Assembly: GCA_037783545.1 (NCBI GenBank)
Contig: JBBELK010000480.1
Span: forward strand, 2,303,001 to 2,367,000
Direction of reading: 5' to 3'
DNA: 64,000 nt
Source of the DNA: Henricia sp. BOLD:AAB3569
Lineage: Eukaryota; Echinodermata; Asteroidea; Spinulosida; Echinasteridae
Position 1 is the stretch's first letter. The number at the start of each line of letters is the position of its first letter. This document shows positions 37,465 through 50,694 of the stretch, piece by piece. The position numbers were made by a program, and so were the translations under genes. The notes under the pieces are model-generated. The model searched no databases. It worked only from the letters and a program-made list of their open reading frames with translations, and was not told the DNA's origin.

Positions 37465-37960
37465 GAGCATGTTCAGATTTTTTCAGAGAATGAATTTCGT
37501 CCTAACCCAACAATTCTATAAAATACATGTACCTCCCCAAAATCCATGGGAAGAAAACAAGGAAAGAATTAGGAAGTTGAACATGACTTCAGACCTTGTG
37601 TGCAAAACATATGAGACGGGCTTAAAAATTTCGAAGTGTTTTCTCACAGCTGTTTTTTATTTTTCCCACTCAAAATGTTGGGTTTTTCCATCAAAAAAAT
37701 ATTCTGATCAACTTCTCAACAGCAAATTTGCAATCTCCAATTTGGATGTACATGTAGAAGCATAAAGTCGGGTGTAATTACTGCACTGCTTTATGGAACC
37801 GGATAAATTAGTTTACAAAACATTGGTGGTTTTTTGACAATATCCTATATACAAATATACAAATTTCAGAATGGTAATGAGAAAAATATGACAAATGATA
37901 TGGTATCAAAATCTCAACACCCATGGGAAAAATGGGGCGTTCAAAAATGTTTAGTTTTTC
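37465..37960 (+). repeat. dispersed AT-rich repeat P, forward copy
   Basis: Same order of blocks as 12355-12700 with additional sequence in the middle. In the intron after AHCYL exon 3. Confidence 0.6.
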
Positions 37961-38486
37961 ATTTTATTTCATTTTCATTTCATTTCATTTCACTTTTGAT
38001 TGAAAAATGCAGTCAATACGAGGGGTGTGAAATCTCCGATTTTTAGCAAATTTCCGTTTTTTTTGTTGTGCGCTCTAACAGGCCATATTTTTTTTACCGA
38101 GCATAAATAGAGCGCCCTCAATTGATTTAGTAATTTCTCGAAGCAAACTTGTGCAAGTCTGGTCACCAAGCAAGTGCAATGGCATACAGCGGTGCCGCGT
38201 CGCACGGCGTGCAGGCAGCTACTGCAACGTGTGGCGAAGCAGACTTGTACAAGTCTAATCACTAAGCAAGCGCCATCTTTGCCTGCATCGCAAGCTGGCA
38301 GCGGCCGTGCATCGCGTGTGTGTGGTGTGCTGCATGGGGCTATCGATGCAGCGGGCAACGAACCGATTTTACTGGCCGATTTTGATGACCTTATGAAACG
38401 ACTTCATCTTATACACCCACTACAGTCAGTCAAAAGCTCCCTATAAATATTTTAGCATTTCACCACTAATCCACTGAATTATTTGA

Positions 38487-38895
<409 letters not shown>

Positions 38896-39039
38896 TGATT
38901 AGAAAGGTACCGTAGAAATTTATTTGGAATCGAAGTAAAAATATCACCTTTTGTCAGTTGCTTAGGCTCTCTCTCGTATGAACCCATTAAGGAATCGTAT
39001 TGCTGAAGGATTTGCAGACGTAAATCTTTGCCCTGTAGC

Positions 39040-39270
39040 CACCTAGGAGGTTCTTCAGCTCAGCCACGAAGTGCGAGAGAACAGGAAAAAATTCTCAGTT
39101 TTAGAGGTGGGAGGGAAAACTCCACACACCAACTAGTGGGGGAAACCCACGGAATCAAGCAGGGACTGAGAACCCAATCCACGTTACTGACCTAGACGGG
39201 ATTCGAACCAGGGCCGCATTGGTGGAAGGCGAAAAAAGAACCGTTACGCCATCCTGATTCCCCTATTGCT
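39040..39270 (-). mobile_element. tRNA-derived SINE, reverse
   Basis: Contains gggattcgaaccagggcc (reverse B box) and a tRNA-like head ending cgttacgccatcctgattcc. The body has gtgggagggaaaactccaca. Confidence 0.6.
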
Positions 39271-39504
39271 TAGGCAGTAGACCTTTATCACGGCATCGCC
39301 ATTTTCGTCTTGTTCCCCGTACATGCCTGCCACGATCGGTGAATTGCGACTGCGTGATAGCACGTGCAATCTTTCTTTGTTGCTATTTAACAAACCATTT
39401 GTCCACGCTTTGCGTTTGTTCAATCATGTTGTGCATGTGTCAAATTGAAAGTTTGACGCACTGGTTGACAAATATTTCGTGTTATTTTGAAACGCCCAAT
39501 TGTG

Positions 39505-39850
39505 GGGTACCGCGGCCGGGTGGTTTTAGGTCGTTGATTCGCAATAGAGGTGAAAACTTTGTTGCGGGTTCGATACCTGGCCGTGGTACCTGTGCCAAGG
39601 CACTCGACCACAATTGCTCCATCCTTCGGAAGGGATGTAAAGCCGTTGGTCCAGTGTGTTGTGTAATGCACTTGCATGTAAAAGATCCCAGAGCACTCTT
39701 TCATGAAGAGTAAGGGGATTCCCCAGTGTCTCTGGCCGTTGGCTGCCAATGGCACCACCCACCTATGTATCTCGATGTTTAGGTGGAACACACTTGTAAG
39801 CTTCATGCAATTCAGCCTACGGGCTGCGAATTGAAGTTCATTAATAATAA
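39505..39850 (+). mobile_element. tRNA-derived SINE, forward
   Basis: A weak A box, then gcgggttcgatacctggccg as B box, the conserved body atgtaaagccgttggtccag and aaaagatcccagagcac, and a tail of (aat)n at 39841-39857. Confidence 0.68.
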
Positions 39851-39865
39851 TAATAATGATTAGAT

Positions 39866-40200
39866 TTGTATAGCGCACATATCCACCCTGCAGAGTGCTC
39901 AAGGCGCTGTTACCATTATTACCGCTGCCATCAGGGAATCACCAGAACCATTTCGCTTCAACTAGGTGGCTGCTGGTCAGGCGCACAACCCTATCAGCAG
40001 TTAGATTGTGGCATTCCCCTTAACAGCTTCCCATATATCGCTTGGGTTGACGAGGCAACTGGGATTAAGTGCCTTGCCCAGGGACACAGACACGTTGGTC
40101 GAAGTGGGGCTCGAACCCCCAACCTCTGATTGGGAGTCCCGCTTCATACCCACTAGACCACACGCGCTCCCATTAAACCCATGAAATAAATTAAAATAAA
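39866..40200 (-). mobile_element. tRNA-derived SINE, reverse
   Basis: The complement reads gggagcgcgtgtggtctagt (A box) and ggttgggggttcgagcccc (B box), a clear tRNA-like head. The body has aagtgccttgcccaggga. Confidence 0.7.
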
Positions 40201-40209
40201 ATAAAATAA

Positions 40210-40461
<252 letters not shown>

Positions 40462-40639
40462 TAAGCAGTCTGCCCAGTGTACCAGAGATCTCAGCTTCAA
40501 ATACCGAAGACGACCGTCCAATTTCTCCAACCTATATTTCGTCATGTCAGTGCAACAAGGTCACAGCTTGAATTTCACTCAATGACATGACGTGGAGACA
40601 CGACAGTACATGTATTTAATTTAAGATTTAGATTAACCA

Positions 40640-40975
40640 CTTCGCGACGGGGAACTGCAAATGCAGTTCTAAGTGTGAGTGTCTTGGGGGCGGTTATACA
40701 GAATTAGCCCATGAATTAGACCAGGGCAGAGCTGGTCTCTCATCATGTTGGCTTGGGGTCAAGTCAGTTTTTGGTTTTTAACCTGTGACATGACTCTGGA
40801 GAAAATGACTTGGGACTGGACTTGGGAAATAAGATTGATTTACGACTTGAAATAAAAACTAGTCATCAAGTCTCCAGCCCCAGAGACATACTATACTGCA
40901 TAACCAAAACTGCAAGTGCAGTCTCCTGCTTCAGGAGAATAAATTGGAAAATGCTTAGCTGTCGCGAAATGGTTA
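40640..40975 (+). mobile_element. dispersed repeat with gactgcacttgcagtt ends, copy 2
   Basis: Reverse partner of 14165-14480, with ggggaactgcaaatgcagtt at one end and gcaagtgcagtctcctg at the other. Confidence 0.62.
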
Positions 40976-41039
40976 AAAGCCCTGTCACACACGGAAAAAT
41001 CTCGGGCGCGAGTGGCAGGAGCTTCACGAGTTGGTGAAT

Positions 41040-41235
41040 TCGGGAAACTCGGGAAAACTCGTGGGACAACTTGGGATGATTCGTGTAACTCGGGCACAAC
41101 TCGTATCAACTCGTATCAACTCGTAGCAGCCTGCAACTTGTGACGAAAATTTTAAAAATGTTTAAAATTTCGGCCACGAGTTGTCAGCTCGTGAGCAACT
41201 CGTACAAACTCGTGCAGCAAACACATGCAACTCGT
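41040..41235. repeat. degenerate tandem repeat of caactcgt words
   Basis: Many imperfect copies of an 8-12 base word (caactcgta, aactcgggaa, aactcgtgc) run through this stretch directly beside the Penelope-like remnant. The unit drifts strongly. It is preceded by agccctgtcacacacgg, which looks like a MITE end. Confidence 0.5.
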
Positions 41236-41609
41236 ACAGTGAACTGCTGTTCGCTGTATTGTTTCGAGCACTCCGGGTGATTAAGCAAGTGTTGTCCTAT
41301 AGCAAATGTGCATTTGGGCTGTGTGGCAGCTTTGCGAGCGTTCGTGCAGACACGCGACGGCTGTTTACGGAAAGCAGGCAAGTAGCTGCGGATGGAGGAT
41401 GGAACATGCTGTTTAATGCGACCCGCGAGTCGTTGAGACATACGTCCTACGTACCGAGCTTCACATCGGCACCGAAACTCATAAATAACATTAAGTTGTG
41501 TGGTAGGTAGTACGTCTTTACGGACTGCCGAAAGTAACGTGCACGCAGTGAAAAACGGGCACTGATGAATTAAATGCCGATTTTGACAGAATTTTTGCTT
41601 AAAAGCCAA
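41184..41609 (-). pseudogene. Penelope-like element remnant with GIY-YIG endonuclease domain
   Basis: A 141-codon open frame resembling the C-terminal GIY-YIG endonuclease of Penelope-like retroelements: VLPTTQLNVIYEFRCRC, then ARYVGRMSQRLAGRIKQHVP and later a histidine-rich FAIGQHLLNHPECS. YEF/YVG would be the GIY/YIG pair and Arg/His the catalytic helix. No reverse transcriptase precedes it within the window, so this is a 5'-truncated dead copy in an AHCYL intron. Confidence 0.72.
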
Positions 41610-41726
41610 AATCTAAATAAAATTTTTCTATATTTGACGTGAGGCTTGAATTGAATACCATCCATGGAGTCGAGCAAATTCTGTTTAATATTGTGCTCTC
41701 ATGCAAATATTGAATTCTTTCACTAG

Positions 41727-42098
<372 letters not shown>

Positions 42099-42152
42099 TA
42101 ATGTACAAATTAATGACGGCTCGTGCGCGTGTGATGCAGTCACTTACGAACC

Positions 42153-42254
42153 GGATAGCAGTGGTAACGAATGCCATCATGAGTTTCTTTTACCGTGTAA
42201 AATGGATAGCAGTGGTAACGAATGCCATCATGAGTTTCTTTTACCGTGTAAAAT
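42153..42254. repeat. perfect 51-base tandem duplication
   Basis: Two adjacent identical 51-base units beginning ggatagcagtggtaacgaat. The identity indicates a recent event inside an old family F fragment. Confidence 0.85.
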
Positions 42255-42276
42255 GGTACCTTGTGGGAGAAATTGC

Positions 42277-42450
42277 CAATAGACTACTAAAGTGTGACGT
42301 CGGTTGCCATGGTAATTGGGTCTAAACATTCGCTGGTAATCTGAAACGTCCATTGGTATAGTGCAGGGAAACGGTTCACTGGTTTTAGTGTAGACCCAAA
42401 AACCATGGCAACACACAAGGGGTGACGTTTTCACTTTAGTAGTCTATTGA
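42277..42450 (+). mobile_element. MITE family I copy 2 (nested in F)
   Basis: Terminal inverted repeats tagactactaaagtg and cactttagtagtcta, about 170 bases, TA at the edges as for Tc1/mariner-type targets. Confidence 0.75.
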
Positions 42451-42659
42451 AGGTGCTTTAAAAAAGATTGTCTGCAGACAATTTTTACCATTCATTCAAC
42501 ACGAAAACTATGCTTGGATTTTAAGGTTTTCTGGAGTAATACTGCATCGATGTTGCTGAAATTTCTCCAGTGGCGGATCCAGCCTCATTAAAATACAGAA
42601 ATACAAAGGAATACGCCGGGTTACACGGGGGTTTTCCATTGTGTTCTTGTATTTTAATG

Positions 42660-43225
42660 AACCAGGGATCGATTTCACAAAAGTTAAGACGAGTTCAATG
42701 TGTCATAATTCCCATACCAACATCCCAAGATAAGAAGAGTGACCCTTCCTAAGATGCGTCTTAGCACTTTGTGAAATCGGCTCCAGGTCATGTATTTAAA
42801 TCAAGTAACAGGTCTCGCCAGTTAGTACAAATTGTCAACTAGCCACTGAGACCTGCAGTCGATTTCATGAAACATTGCGCAACTTGCACAACTTTTGACA
42901 AATGGCGCAAGCCCCATAACTTGCGTGTTATCTTCGGAAGAATGTTGCGCAACTTACGCAATATAATGTTTCGTGAAATCGGCTGCAGGGATTGATTTCA
43001 CAAAAGTTAAGTCGAGTTCAATGCATCCTAATGTCCCAAGATAAGAAGAGTGACCCTTCCTGAGACACGTCATAGCGCTTTGTGAAATCGTATTCCTCAG
43101 TTATGTAATACTGCTGTTCCTGCAGCCGATTTCACGACAAATTGCGTAGCTTGCGCAACTTTTGAAAATGGCATAAAGCCCATAGGCTTGCGTGTAATTA
43201 TCACAGGAATGTTGCGCAGCTTACG
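42660..43225. repeat. cluster of small gatttcac elements
   Basis: Four short inverted-repeat units back to back (42665-42787, 42860-42987, 42989-43092, 43124-43225), each with gatttcac(a/g)a near one end and tgtgaaatcg or similar near the other. Related units are at 36225-36345 and 37212-37278. Confidence 0.55.
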
Positions 43226-43296
43226 CAATAAAAAGTTGCGCAAGCGGGCTGCTGGAATTTGTAAAAAGTTTCATCTGCAAATGGTATGATGCGACT

Positions 43297-43866
43297 TTAA
43301 AGGGCCTGTGACATCCTAAACAACTTTGTGCCTAAGCTTTGCTTCATAATGACGGATTACTTGTTCAGCAAGACATACTATTGTTCGTTTGGATAAAAGG
43401 TGGCATTTTTCAACTTTGAAGATTTCAATGCAATAAATCACAGACAGAGGGCGCTGTTTTAAGTGCATCACATAAGGAAGACAGAAGGGAAAAGTTAAGA
43501 AAAAACATAAGACTTCAAGTTGGACTTGTGGCAAATTGCTGCAGTTTCTACCTCCAGTTGTGTCATGGCTTACAGCAGGCAACATGTAAAACAAACTCAA
43601 ACAGCCATGGATTACAAAAGTTTCAGGAAAATTGAGAAAAAAGTGGAATTTTTTGCGCACAGTTCAATTTGATTTTCCTGTGTTTGCCTCTTGTGACGTC
43701 GTGACCTTGGTCATGAATATGCATATTTTCATTAGCATAAAAACTAAAAACCTTTGTTTTAACCCCCAAAGCAAGCTCCAAATAGGATTTTTATGACTTT
43801 AACTGAGTCAAGTGGTTTTAAAGCATAGATTTCATTGATAAAAATCCTAAATAAGGGGCCCTTTAA
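43297..43866 (-). mobile_element. TTAA MITE family C copy 2, next to AHCYL exon 7
   Basis: Complete reverse copy with TTAA at both ends. The right TTAA (43863-43866) ends 26 bases before exon 7. Confidence 0.82.
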
Positions 43867-43889
43867 CGCTTTTTTTCTGACCGTGTTAA

Positions 43890-44105
<216 letters not shown>

Positions 44106-44214
44106 TAATAAGGACTTATTTCTTAGACTGGAATCACTCCCCATTCAAATTGGCCTTTTACAGTGTTGGGTCACTTATAAACTCTCTTGATAAGAGTACT
44201 GTTAACTAAACTCC

Positions 44215-44480
44215 TCAAAAAAAGTTTGGAAAGTCAAGTTTGACTGACGATTTCTCTCTTGTTACTAAATCATTTCCCTTGAATTTGGTATCATTGGAAA
44301 GCCCTGTTATTCCTCTTTACGATGATGTGTCATTTGTTATGATTAATCAATTGGGGGATGTGCAGTATAGCGGAATACAAGGGGTGGGTGGAAAGTGAAA
44401 TGTCCGAAAATTCACTGCTATTGTCATAAAGTGCATTGACACATTCCTGTCCTCCAAGCAAAAGGGAATGCACTGCTTCA
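44215..44480. mobile_element. MITE family A copy 4 (truncated)
   Basis: Left arm and centre of family A (ctaaactcctcaaaaaaagt) without the right terminus. Lies 120 bases after AHCYL exon 7. Confidence 0.72.
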
Positions 44481-44818
44481 ACTTTAGCAGACGACTGGAA
44501 ATATTTTGTCTGCTACGAAGATTGTTACATAATGTGCACGGATACCTAATAGGTAACAGACGAAATAGCGCCCTCAGTGTAATAATTAAACAACTTAGCG
44601 CGAATTAGCGTAAAAAAAATTACATTTCCACAATATTAGATTTTCAGTATGTTAATGAGTGATTTTTTATGCACCAGCCAGTGTCGGAATACATGTACAT
44701 TGTAGTTCTAGGTCAGGCACAATTTTCCCGTAAATTGACCGGACTAATAGGGTATGCTAGCCAAGTTGGCCTCAGAAAGTGTATATCTTAAAAGGGCATC
44801 GGGACAAAATCAACAGCA

Positions 44819-45524
44819 GGGTTCTCCAAGAGATGTTTTGCTAGGGCGTGCCGCCCTACCTAATTTTTGTGCCGCCCGCGCAAAATCTTGACCGCCCGAG
44901 CAAAATCACGACCGCCCTAGCAACAAAAAATGCCGCACTGCAAAAATTTTCACGATACCTTTCATGTATTTACATTGTGTATGTACATGTACCACTGCAC
45001 ACGGGCCGCTCCCAAGGAAAACGAACTGATGTCGCTCTCTGTTGACTAAATCTGTCTAACATAGTCAGGTACTTTGTTTACGCGCAGTTAGTACGGCTTT
45101 TCACATACTAGGGAGTACAGGTGCCCCACTCGGTACCGATCAAAACAAAAATACATAAAAGAAGGTGAATGCCAGTCGCGCGTCACTTGCGTTTGCCGTT
45201 TTTGAAATAGTTTTTGTTCAACCGGCCGGAAGAGACATCGTCATGAATTTAAAAAGCAAATTTTGGAAGTGGAAGTGAACGTGTAAGTGGTGGGAAAATT
45301 TTAAAAAAAAAAAAAAACGTTGAGGAAAAATCGAATAGTGACACAGTTTGTGATCTAAATTCGGCTCTGTGACGACAGAAACACGTCCTTTATTATCCCT
45401 TCTTGATGTGCATCCCGCGTTCAATAGAATAATATAAGGATAAAACTAATTCCAGGTAACAGAAAAATGGGGGCGGGGCTTCGCGGGGGTGCCGCCCTAG
45501 CAAATGAAAAACCCGTGGAGAACA
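44819..45524. mobile_element. MITE with gggttctcc ends, inserted in a dispersed repeat
   Basis: Inverted ends cagggttctccaagagatgt and ccgtggagaacactg, with tgccgccctagcaa modules at both sides. The flanking repeat also occurs without it at 48178-48260. A related fragment is at 29785-29880. Confidence 0.65.
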
Positions 45525-45757
45525 CTGAACAGGATGGCCGCAGTTAATGTGATTTGGTGCAAATGATGTTAATTCAATAGATCCTTCTGACTTGTACTCA
45601 AGCAAAGTTTTGAGACATCACATACTGATGCACCGCCGTTTTTGCATAAAACACTATCCTCTATTTAAGTATGAGAAAAAAAATATATATATATTCTTAT
45701 TTCCAGGATATTTTTTTCCTATTTGTGAACTGACAAAACACTTCTGGAGTCCTCTCA

Positions 45758-45905
45758 TAGACTTCTAAAGTGTGACGTCCGTTGCCAGGATAACTGGGTC
45801 TAAACATTCACTGGTAATATGAAACGTCCATTGGTAAAGCGCAGGGAAACAGTTCACTGGTTTGAGTGTACCGGTATACCCAGTAACCTTGCAACACTTT
45901 ACTTT
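45758..45905 (+). mobile_element. MITE family I copy 3 (right end lost)
   Basis: Starts atagacttctaaagtgtgac and follows family I to agtaaccttgcaacac, then loses similarity. Confidence 0.62.
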
Positions 45906-45969
45906 GCTCCGTTGTCATTTGGTAAAACAGTGCATTGTACTCCATTAAGATAATGTGTACTGTGGCCAG

Positions 45970-46325
45970 CACCGTGTTTACACTGGTCCCGAGCTCGGGA
46001 TCAAGATTGATGCCCTGAAAAGAATGCATCAGTGTTAATTGCAATGATCCCGAGTGGCGTGATTACATTCTGTAGTTGATCTCAAGCGCGGTGCCAGAAG
46101 TTGCAGTCAAAGGTCATGCTCTATGTGTGTATGTACTGAGCAATGTGTGCATGGGTTGTGCATGTACAAGGCCACTTGAATTTTGCGGGCTTCTCCCCCG
46201 CTACGGCTGTGGAGCGGATGCGGTCAAGATTAATTGCTTATCTAACCGCAAACTAATCCCTTGCTCGGGATCGAACCCTCCGCCAACGCCAGACCAAAAT
46301 CTCGGGGTCTGTGCTTACTCATGCA
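45970..46325 (+). mobile_element. MITE family H copy 3 (right end truncated)
   Basis: Starts caccgtgtttacactggtcc and follows family H to accaaaatctcggggtctg. The right terminus is missing, about 95 bases before AHCYL exon 8. Confidence 0.7.
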
Positions 46326-46420
46326 TGACGCACGGTGACAAAGCGATTGCCTCCCCGTCATGGCCGCTCATGCAAAGGCTCTATACCGGTCCTAACTGTT
46401 TGTGTATCCTTTTGTTTCAG

Positions 46421-46491
46421 CATGGACGGTTTCCGAGTTATGAAATTAGAAGAAGTGGTTCGCATTGGTGACGTTTTCATTACTGCTTCTG
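46421..46491 (+). CDS. AHCYL1: AHCYL common exon 8
   Basis: A 71-base exon with one base completing a Cys codon, 23 codons, and one base of a Gly codon at the donor TTCTG|gtaagt. Encodes MDGFRVMKLEEVVRIGDVFI and TAS. Acceptor ccttttgtttcag. Vertebrates have VDVVITCTG here, so the Rossmann domain continues without a gap. Confidence 0.93.
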
Positions 46492-46686
46492 GTAAGTTAC
46501 AAATGTTGCAACTTATTTTCTGGAAAATGATTGATCTCGCGACTCCCGACACAGATGAAAACCCTCATGGATTGTCAATTTACAATCCAGAGCTGCCAAC
46601 ACTCCCGGATTTCACAACATATTTCCTGGAAAAGGATAGATCTTGTGACTCCCATGACACGGATAAAAGCCCTCCTGGATTGTCAA

Positions 46687-47217
46687 TTAAAGGCCCTGTA
46701 GATGATCTGTTTTTGAGCGATTCTGCGAATAAAACCATTATAAATCAAAAGAAAGACATCAACAAACTCATCCGAAGAAATTTCAGCTTTGTCAAATGTA
46801 CCACGTTTAAAAAAACCATGAAAATCCATATGATTTTCCTGGTCTTGGCGGGGTGTTTCAAATATTCGTTCTCAGTTGTACGGGTACTATGTGGCTTGAG
46901 TCATGCACTCTGTGGCGCACATACTGCGTGTGTGCGCGATCCATAAAAATGCATCGCGTTGGAACACGCACACGCAGTAACACAGCGCCCATGCATTTTG
47001 GACCGCGTAGATGCGAACCAAAAATAAGTAAATCGTTTGCAAACGATCTAAATAATTTCATCTTTACGGATTGTTTTCTGGTAAAATTATATTATTTTGA
47101 GCGAAAACCTTTCAACGGACAGTTGCTATTAATTCAATATTTACTTTCAGAACTTTTCCCCTGTAAACTCTTGGATTGCTTTTTGGGGTCATTGCAAATG
47201 ATCCACTGGGCCTTTAA
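46687..47217 (-). mobile_element. TTAA MITE family B copy 3
   Basis: Reverse-orientation copy, TTAA at both ends, in the intron after AHCYL exon 8. The open frame that starts in exon 8 and runs into it has no meaning. Confidence 0.82.
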
Positions 47218-47764
47218 CAACCTCAGAGATTTATAGATGTATTTGATGTACTTTCCATGTGTCTTCTTTAAAATCTGGAAAAGTTGACGGCTCCGACTAT
47301 CTCAGAGATTTTTTAGATGTCCAAAAGTAGGAGATCAACGTATTACAGGAATATGATTTTACACTTTTTAAATTTTTTTATTTTTTTTCTCCGTAACTTT
47401 ATTTTTTTTTCAAATACATGTACATATGTAGTTTGCGACAAAGATTTTTTCTAGTAAAAACCACACGACTGCTATTTTTCAAGTTCCTTTTCCAAAATCC
47501 GGGAAAGTTGGCTTCTATCAAATTCACTCTTGGTTCAGTTACAATCGATTTCAAGTTTAGGATCGGAATCACAACTCCACCTTTTTAAGGAATCTATTCC
47601 CAGTCACAACTGATGTTCAATCAATCGGGAATCCCCAGGCCTGGACATTAAAATAAGGGCCAGCCCACTCCAGTTTTGATTTTTGTCTGAATTTCAAAGG
47701 GCATTGAGGCCAACTGGAAGTGCACCATGGCCAACTTTGTTCCAAGAGTGCACTGGTTATTGGT

Positions 47765-48032
47765 GTATATGGGTCATTCTATAAATTTGGGGTCCACTTT
47801 TTCTGTCTGCGTTACATCTGACATCTTGTAAAATGTTGTATTTTGTAAATTCAGGACAAATTCTTTAAATGCCTTCTATTTCAAAGAGTGATTACATAAA
47901 ATACAATTCATAAAAATATGGTTTGAAGGCATTTTTAATGATACTTGTATGGCAAATAGCAGTATGTCAGGTGTAACGGGGACAGGAAAATGTCACATGT
48001 TGGACCCCAAATTTATAGAATGACCCATATAC
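47765..48032. mobile_element. MITE family J copy 1
   Basis: Inverted ends gtatatgggtcattctataa and ttatagaatgacccatatac. Related copies are at 51478-51734 and 52117-52370, and a diverged one at 34449-34893. Confidence 0.78.
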
Positions 48033-48057
48033 AAACTTCATGGAATTTTTAAAAAGA

Positions 48058-48400
48058 GGATAGGGCATGCTGGCCAAGTTGGCCTCAGAAAGTGTATATC
48101 TTGAAGGGGCATCGGGGCAAACTTAGCAGGGCATGACGCCATTGACCTTGGTGGCCTCGGTTAATAATAAGGCCTGGGATAGGGCATGCTGGCCAAGTTG
48201 GCCTCAGATAGTGTATATCTTGAAAGGGCATCGGGGCCAACTCGGCAGGATGGAATCGGTTAATGTGAATTGGTGCAAATGATGTTAATTCAATAGATCC
48301 TTCTGACTTGTACTCAAGCTAAGTTTGGAGACATTTTCATATGCTGATGCACCACTGATGCATAAAACACTAGCCTTTATTCAAGGCTGCAAGTCCTGGT
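48058..48400 (+). repeat. dispersed repeat with internal tandem copy
   Basis: The block gatagggcatgctggccaag ... tgtatatcttga occurs at 48058 and again at 48178, and the same sequence flanks the MITE at 44750-44818 and 45525-45640. Confidence 0.7.
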
Positions 48401-49223
48401 GCAAACCTAGAGTGCCACTTTCTCAATACCTTCAGTAACTAATTCTGCCTTGGCTGAAGTCTAATGAGTGAAGCCATTTTTGGTCTTTTGTGGTGAAAAC
48501 AGTCTGGGTCGTGTTTTTGCGACCAGTTCTAGAAATAGGCGGCTGATCCAGGATCATTAAAATCTGGAAATACAACGAAAATTCTAGGCGGTACTCAAAC
48601 ATTCCAGGCGGTACCCGGGTCCTGTACTGCCCGTGATTTCCCTTTCACATTTTAACCCTCGCAGCTGCAAAGAGAAGCTTCCGAAAGGCACATTTTTGTA
48701 TTGTTTTAATTACTAAAAACTTTTGGCCCAATTCCGCTCAACTGATTACCCTAGTCTGTGCCCCTATAGTCACCTTTAATGTCGAGTTCACTTACCGGTC
48801 AGGTCCACCCTGGTGAATCTTGGCCTCAAGCCTAGGCCCATTGATTTGTGTACAAACATAGGCGTGTGTTCTTTGAATAAGGCCCTTTTGCCGCCGTGCG
48901 TAAAAGCAGCTATCAGTCAACCTACTACGGGCCCAGTAAACAGCCGTGTCTTGAGGGGACCTCCATTCATCTATTTAGGCCATTATAGGAAGGATTGTGT
49001 CTGCCAAACAGTGTTATTTACAAAGTACCTTCCGGAGTCTCCCCTTGAAGCCTCCATGCAAATTTTTGGGGCAGTGCATAGTTGAGGGTTAATGAGCTTG
49101 GATCCACCGCTGATTTTTGGTAATGGTCGTAAAAACTCGGTTTAAACTGTGCAACAACTGATGCATTTTGCCAAAAACGGTACACATTGAAGTTTCTCTC
49201 ATAGTCTCTCGAGGAAGCACTAG

Positions 49224-49415
<192 letters not shown>

Positions 49416-50694
49416 TAATTGACGGAGTCCAGAAGACAATAGACTCTTTGCACCGGCAGCCATGACAGGGGGCAGGACTCGTATTTAAATGATGTGACAA
49501 TAGATCCACAAAGTGCCTACTCGTGCATGATGCAGTGGGACAATGTGACTGCCTCCTGTCATGGCCACATATGCAAAGGGTCGGAAAGAATTATATAATA
49601 TTGGATGGCTTGGATGGTGATATGAGAATATACCGCACGAGTCATGAAAATACTGAACGAGCTGAAGGCGTGTGTTCGTGGTGCGCCCAACGTGCACGCA
49701 CATCGGTGTCCGCAAAAGCTTCATTTTATATAATAATTATGTTTACTGGTCGCCACTTATTCTCCTTATAATTACTTAATAACCACCAAAATGTGTTAAT
49801 ATTTTAAAGCCAAGTAATTTTAGGAGTGAAAAACATTCAACAATTTACTTGAAAATACTTAAACATTTTCTGCCCTGTTCCATTGACTTAAAACACGGTG
49901 TCTTGGTGGCGACCAGTAGACGGAATTTATATCAAAAGGGTTTTATAGATCCAAGCCTATTACAGAACATACGGATAAAAAAAAGTAAATACTTTGACCG
50001 AGGAGTTCGAGGAGGCTGAGAGATGTATTAAAACATTCTATTAAAACATTTTATCGGTCAGTAATGTGTATGAACACATACTCTTGTATGAACTCTTGTG
50101 GCAAGGCTGACTGCACCAGCCTCCGTAAGAGCCGCCGACGCAGGGTGTGCCACTCTGCCTGAAGTGCTCCCCTGAGCCTCTGCACTTCTAGGGCTTTATG
50201 GGAGATGTGTGCATGCAATGGTCATCTCATCCCACGTAGGTTCAATCAGGTTGCTAACCAAACAAATTTAGTTTTCCCGAGAGCTTTAAACTACAAAATT
50301 CTTTCAAAAAAGAAAATTCACAGTTTTTGTTAATGATTGTGAGAATCACTTTATTTAAACAGGTTCTTTCTCGAACAAAACCTTTTCCTTAAAAAAATTA
50401 TTCCTTGCACATATTCATAAGTAGGGATGGGAATTTACGGTTAATTTAGAAACCGGTTTGCAATTCTTTCAAGTGCTGGTTAACCGTTCGGCCGACACTA
50501 AAGATTGTTGCTGGTGTTCATAGATGCATGTGCAATGTACACAATACCCTTGCGCTCCCAAAATAATCATTGAACATTTATCTGGTCAAAATTTTACTAT
50601 ACGACCCCCATATAAATTTATTTCAATTACATGAAGTCATTACAAATAACCCTCTGAAAACTAGTGTAAATTCTTTAAAATTGGGTTTTGTTTA

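Larger units (their letters stand above)
42130..42560. mobile_element. family F fragment with nested family I MITE
   Basis: Family F pieces (tggtaacgaatgccatcatg; ttgtgggagaaattgccaa | ttgaaggtgctttaaaaaag) are interrupted by a family I element at 42277-42450. The uninterrupted junction is seen at 21885-21900. Confidence 0.62.

Noticed and set aside
39420-39902. 160-codon minus-strand frame
   Set aside because: Antisense to two SINEs; the peptide follows SINE body sequence.
46335-46946. 203-codon open frame
   Set aside because: It runs through AHCYL exon 8 in the right frame and then reads on into the intron and a family B MITE. Only 46421-46491 is coding.
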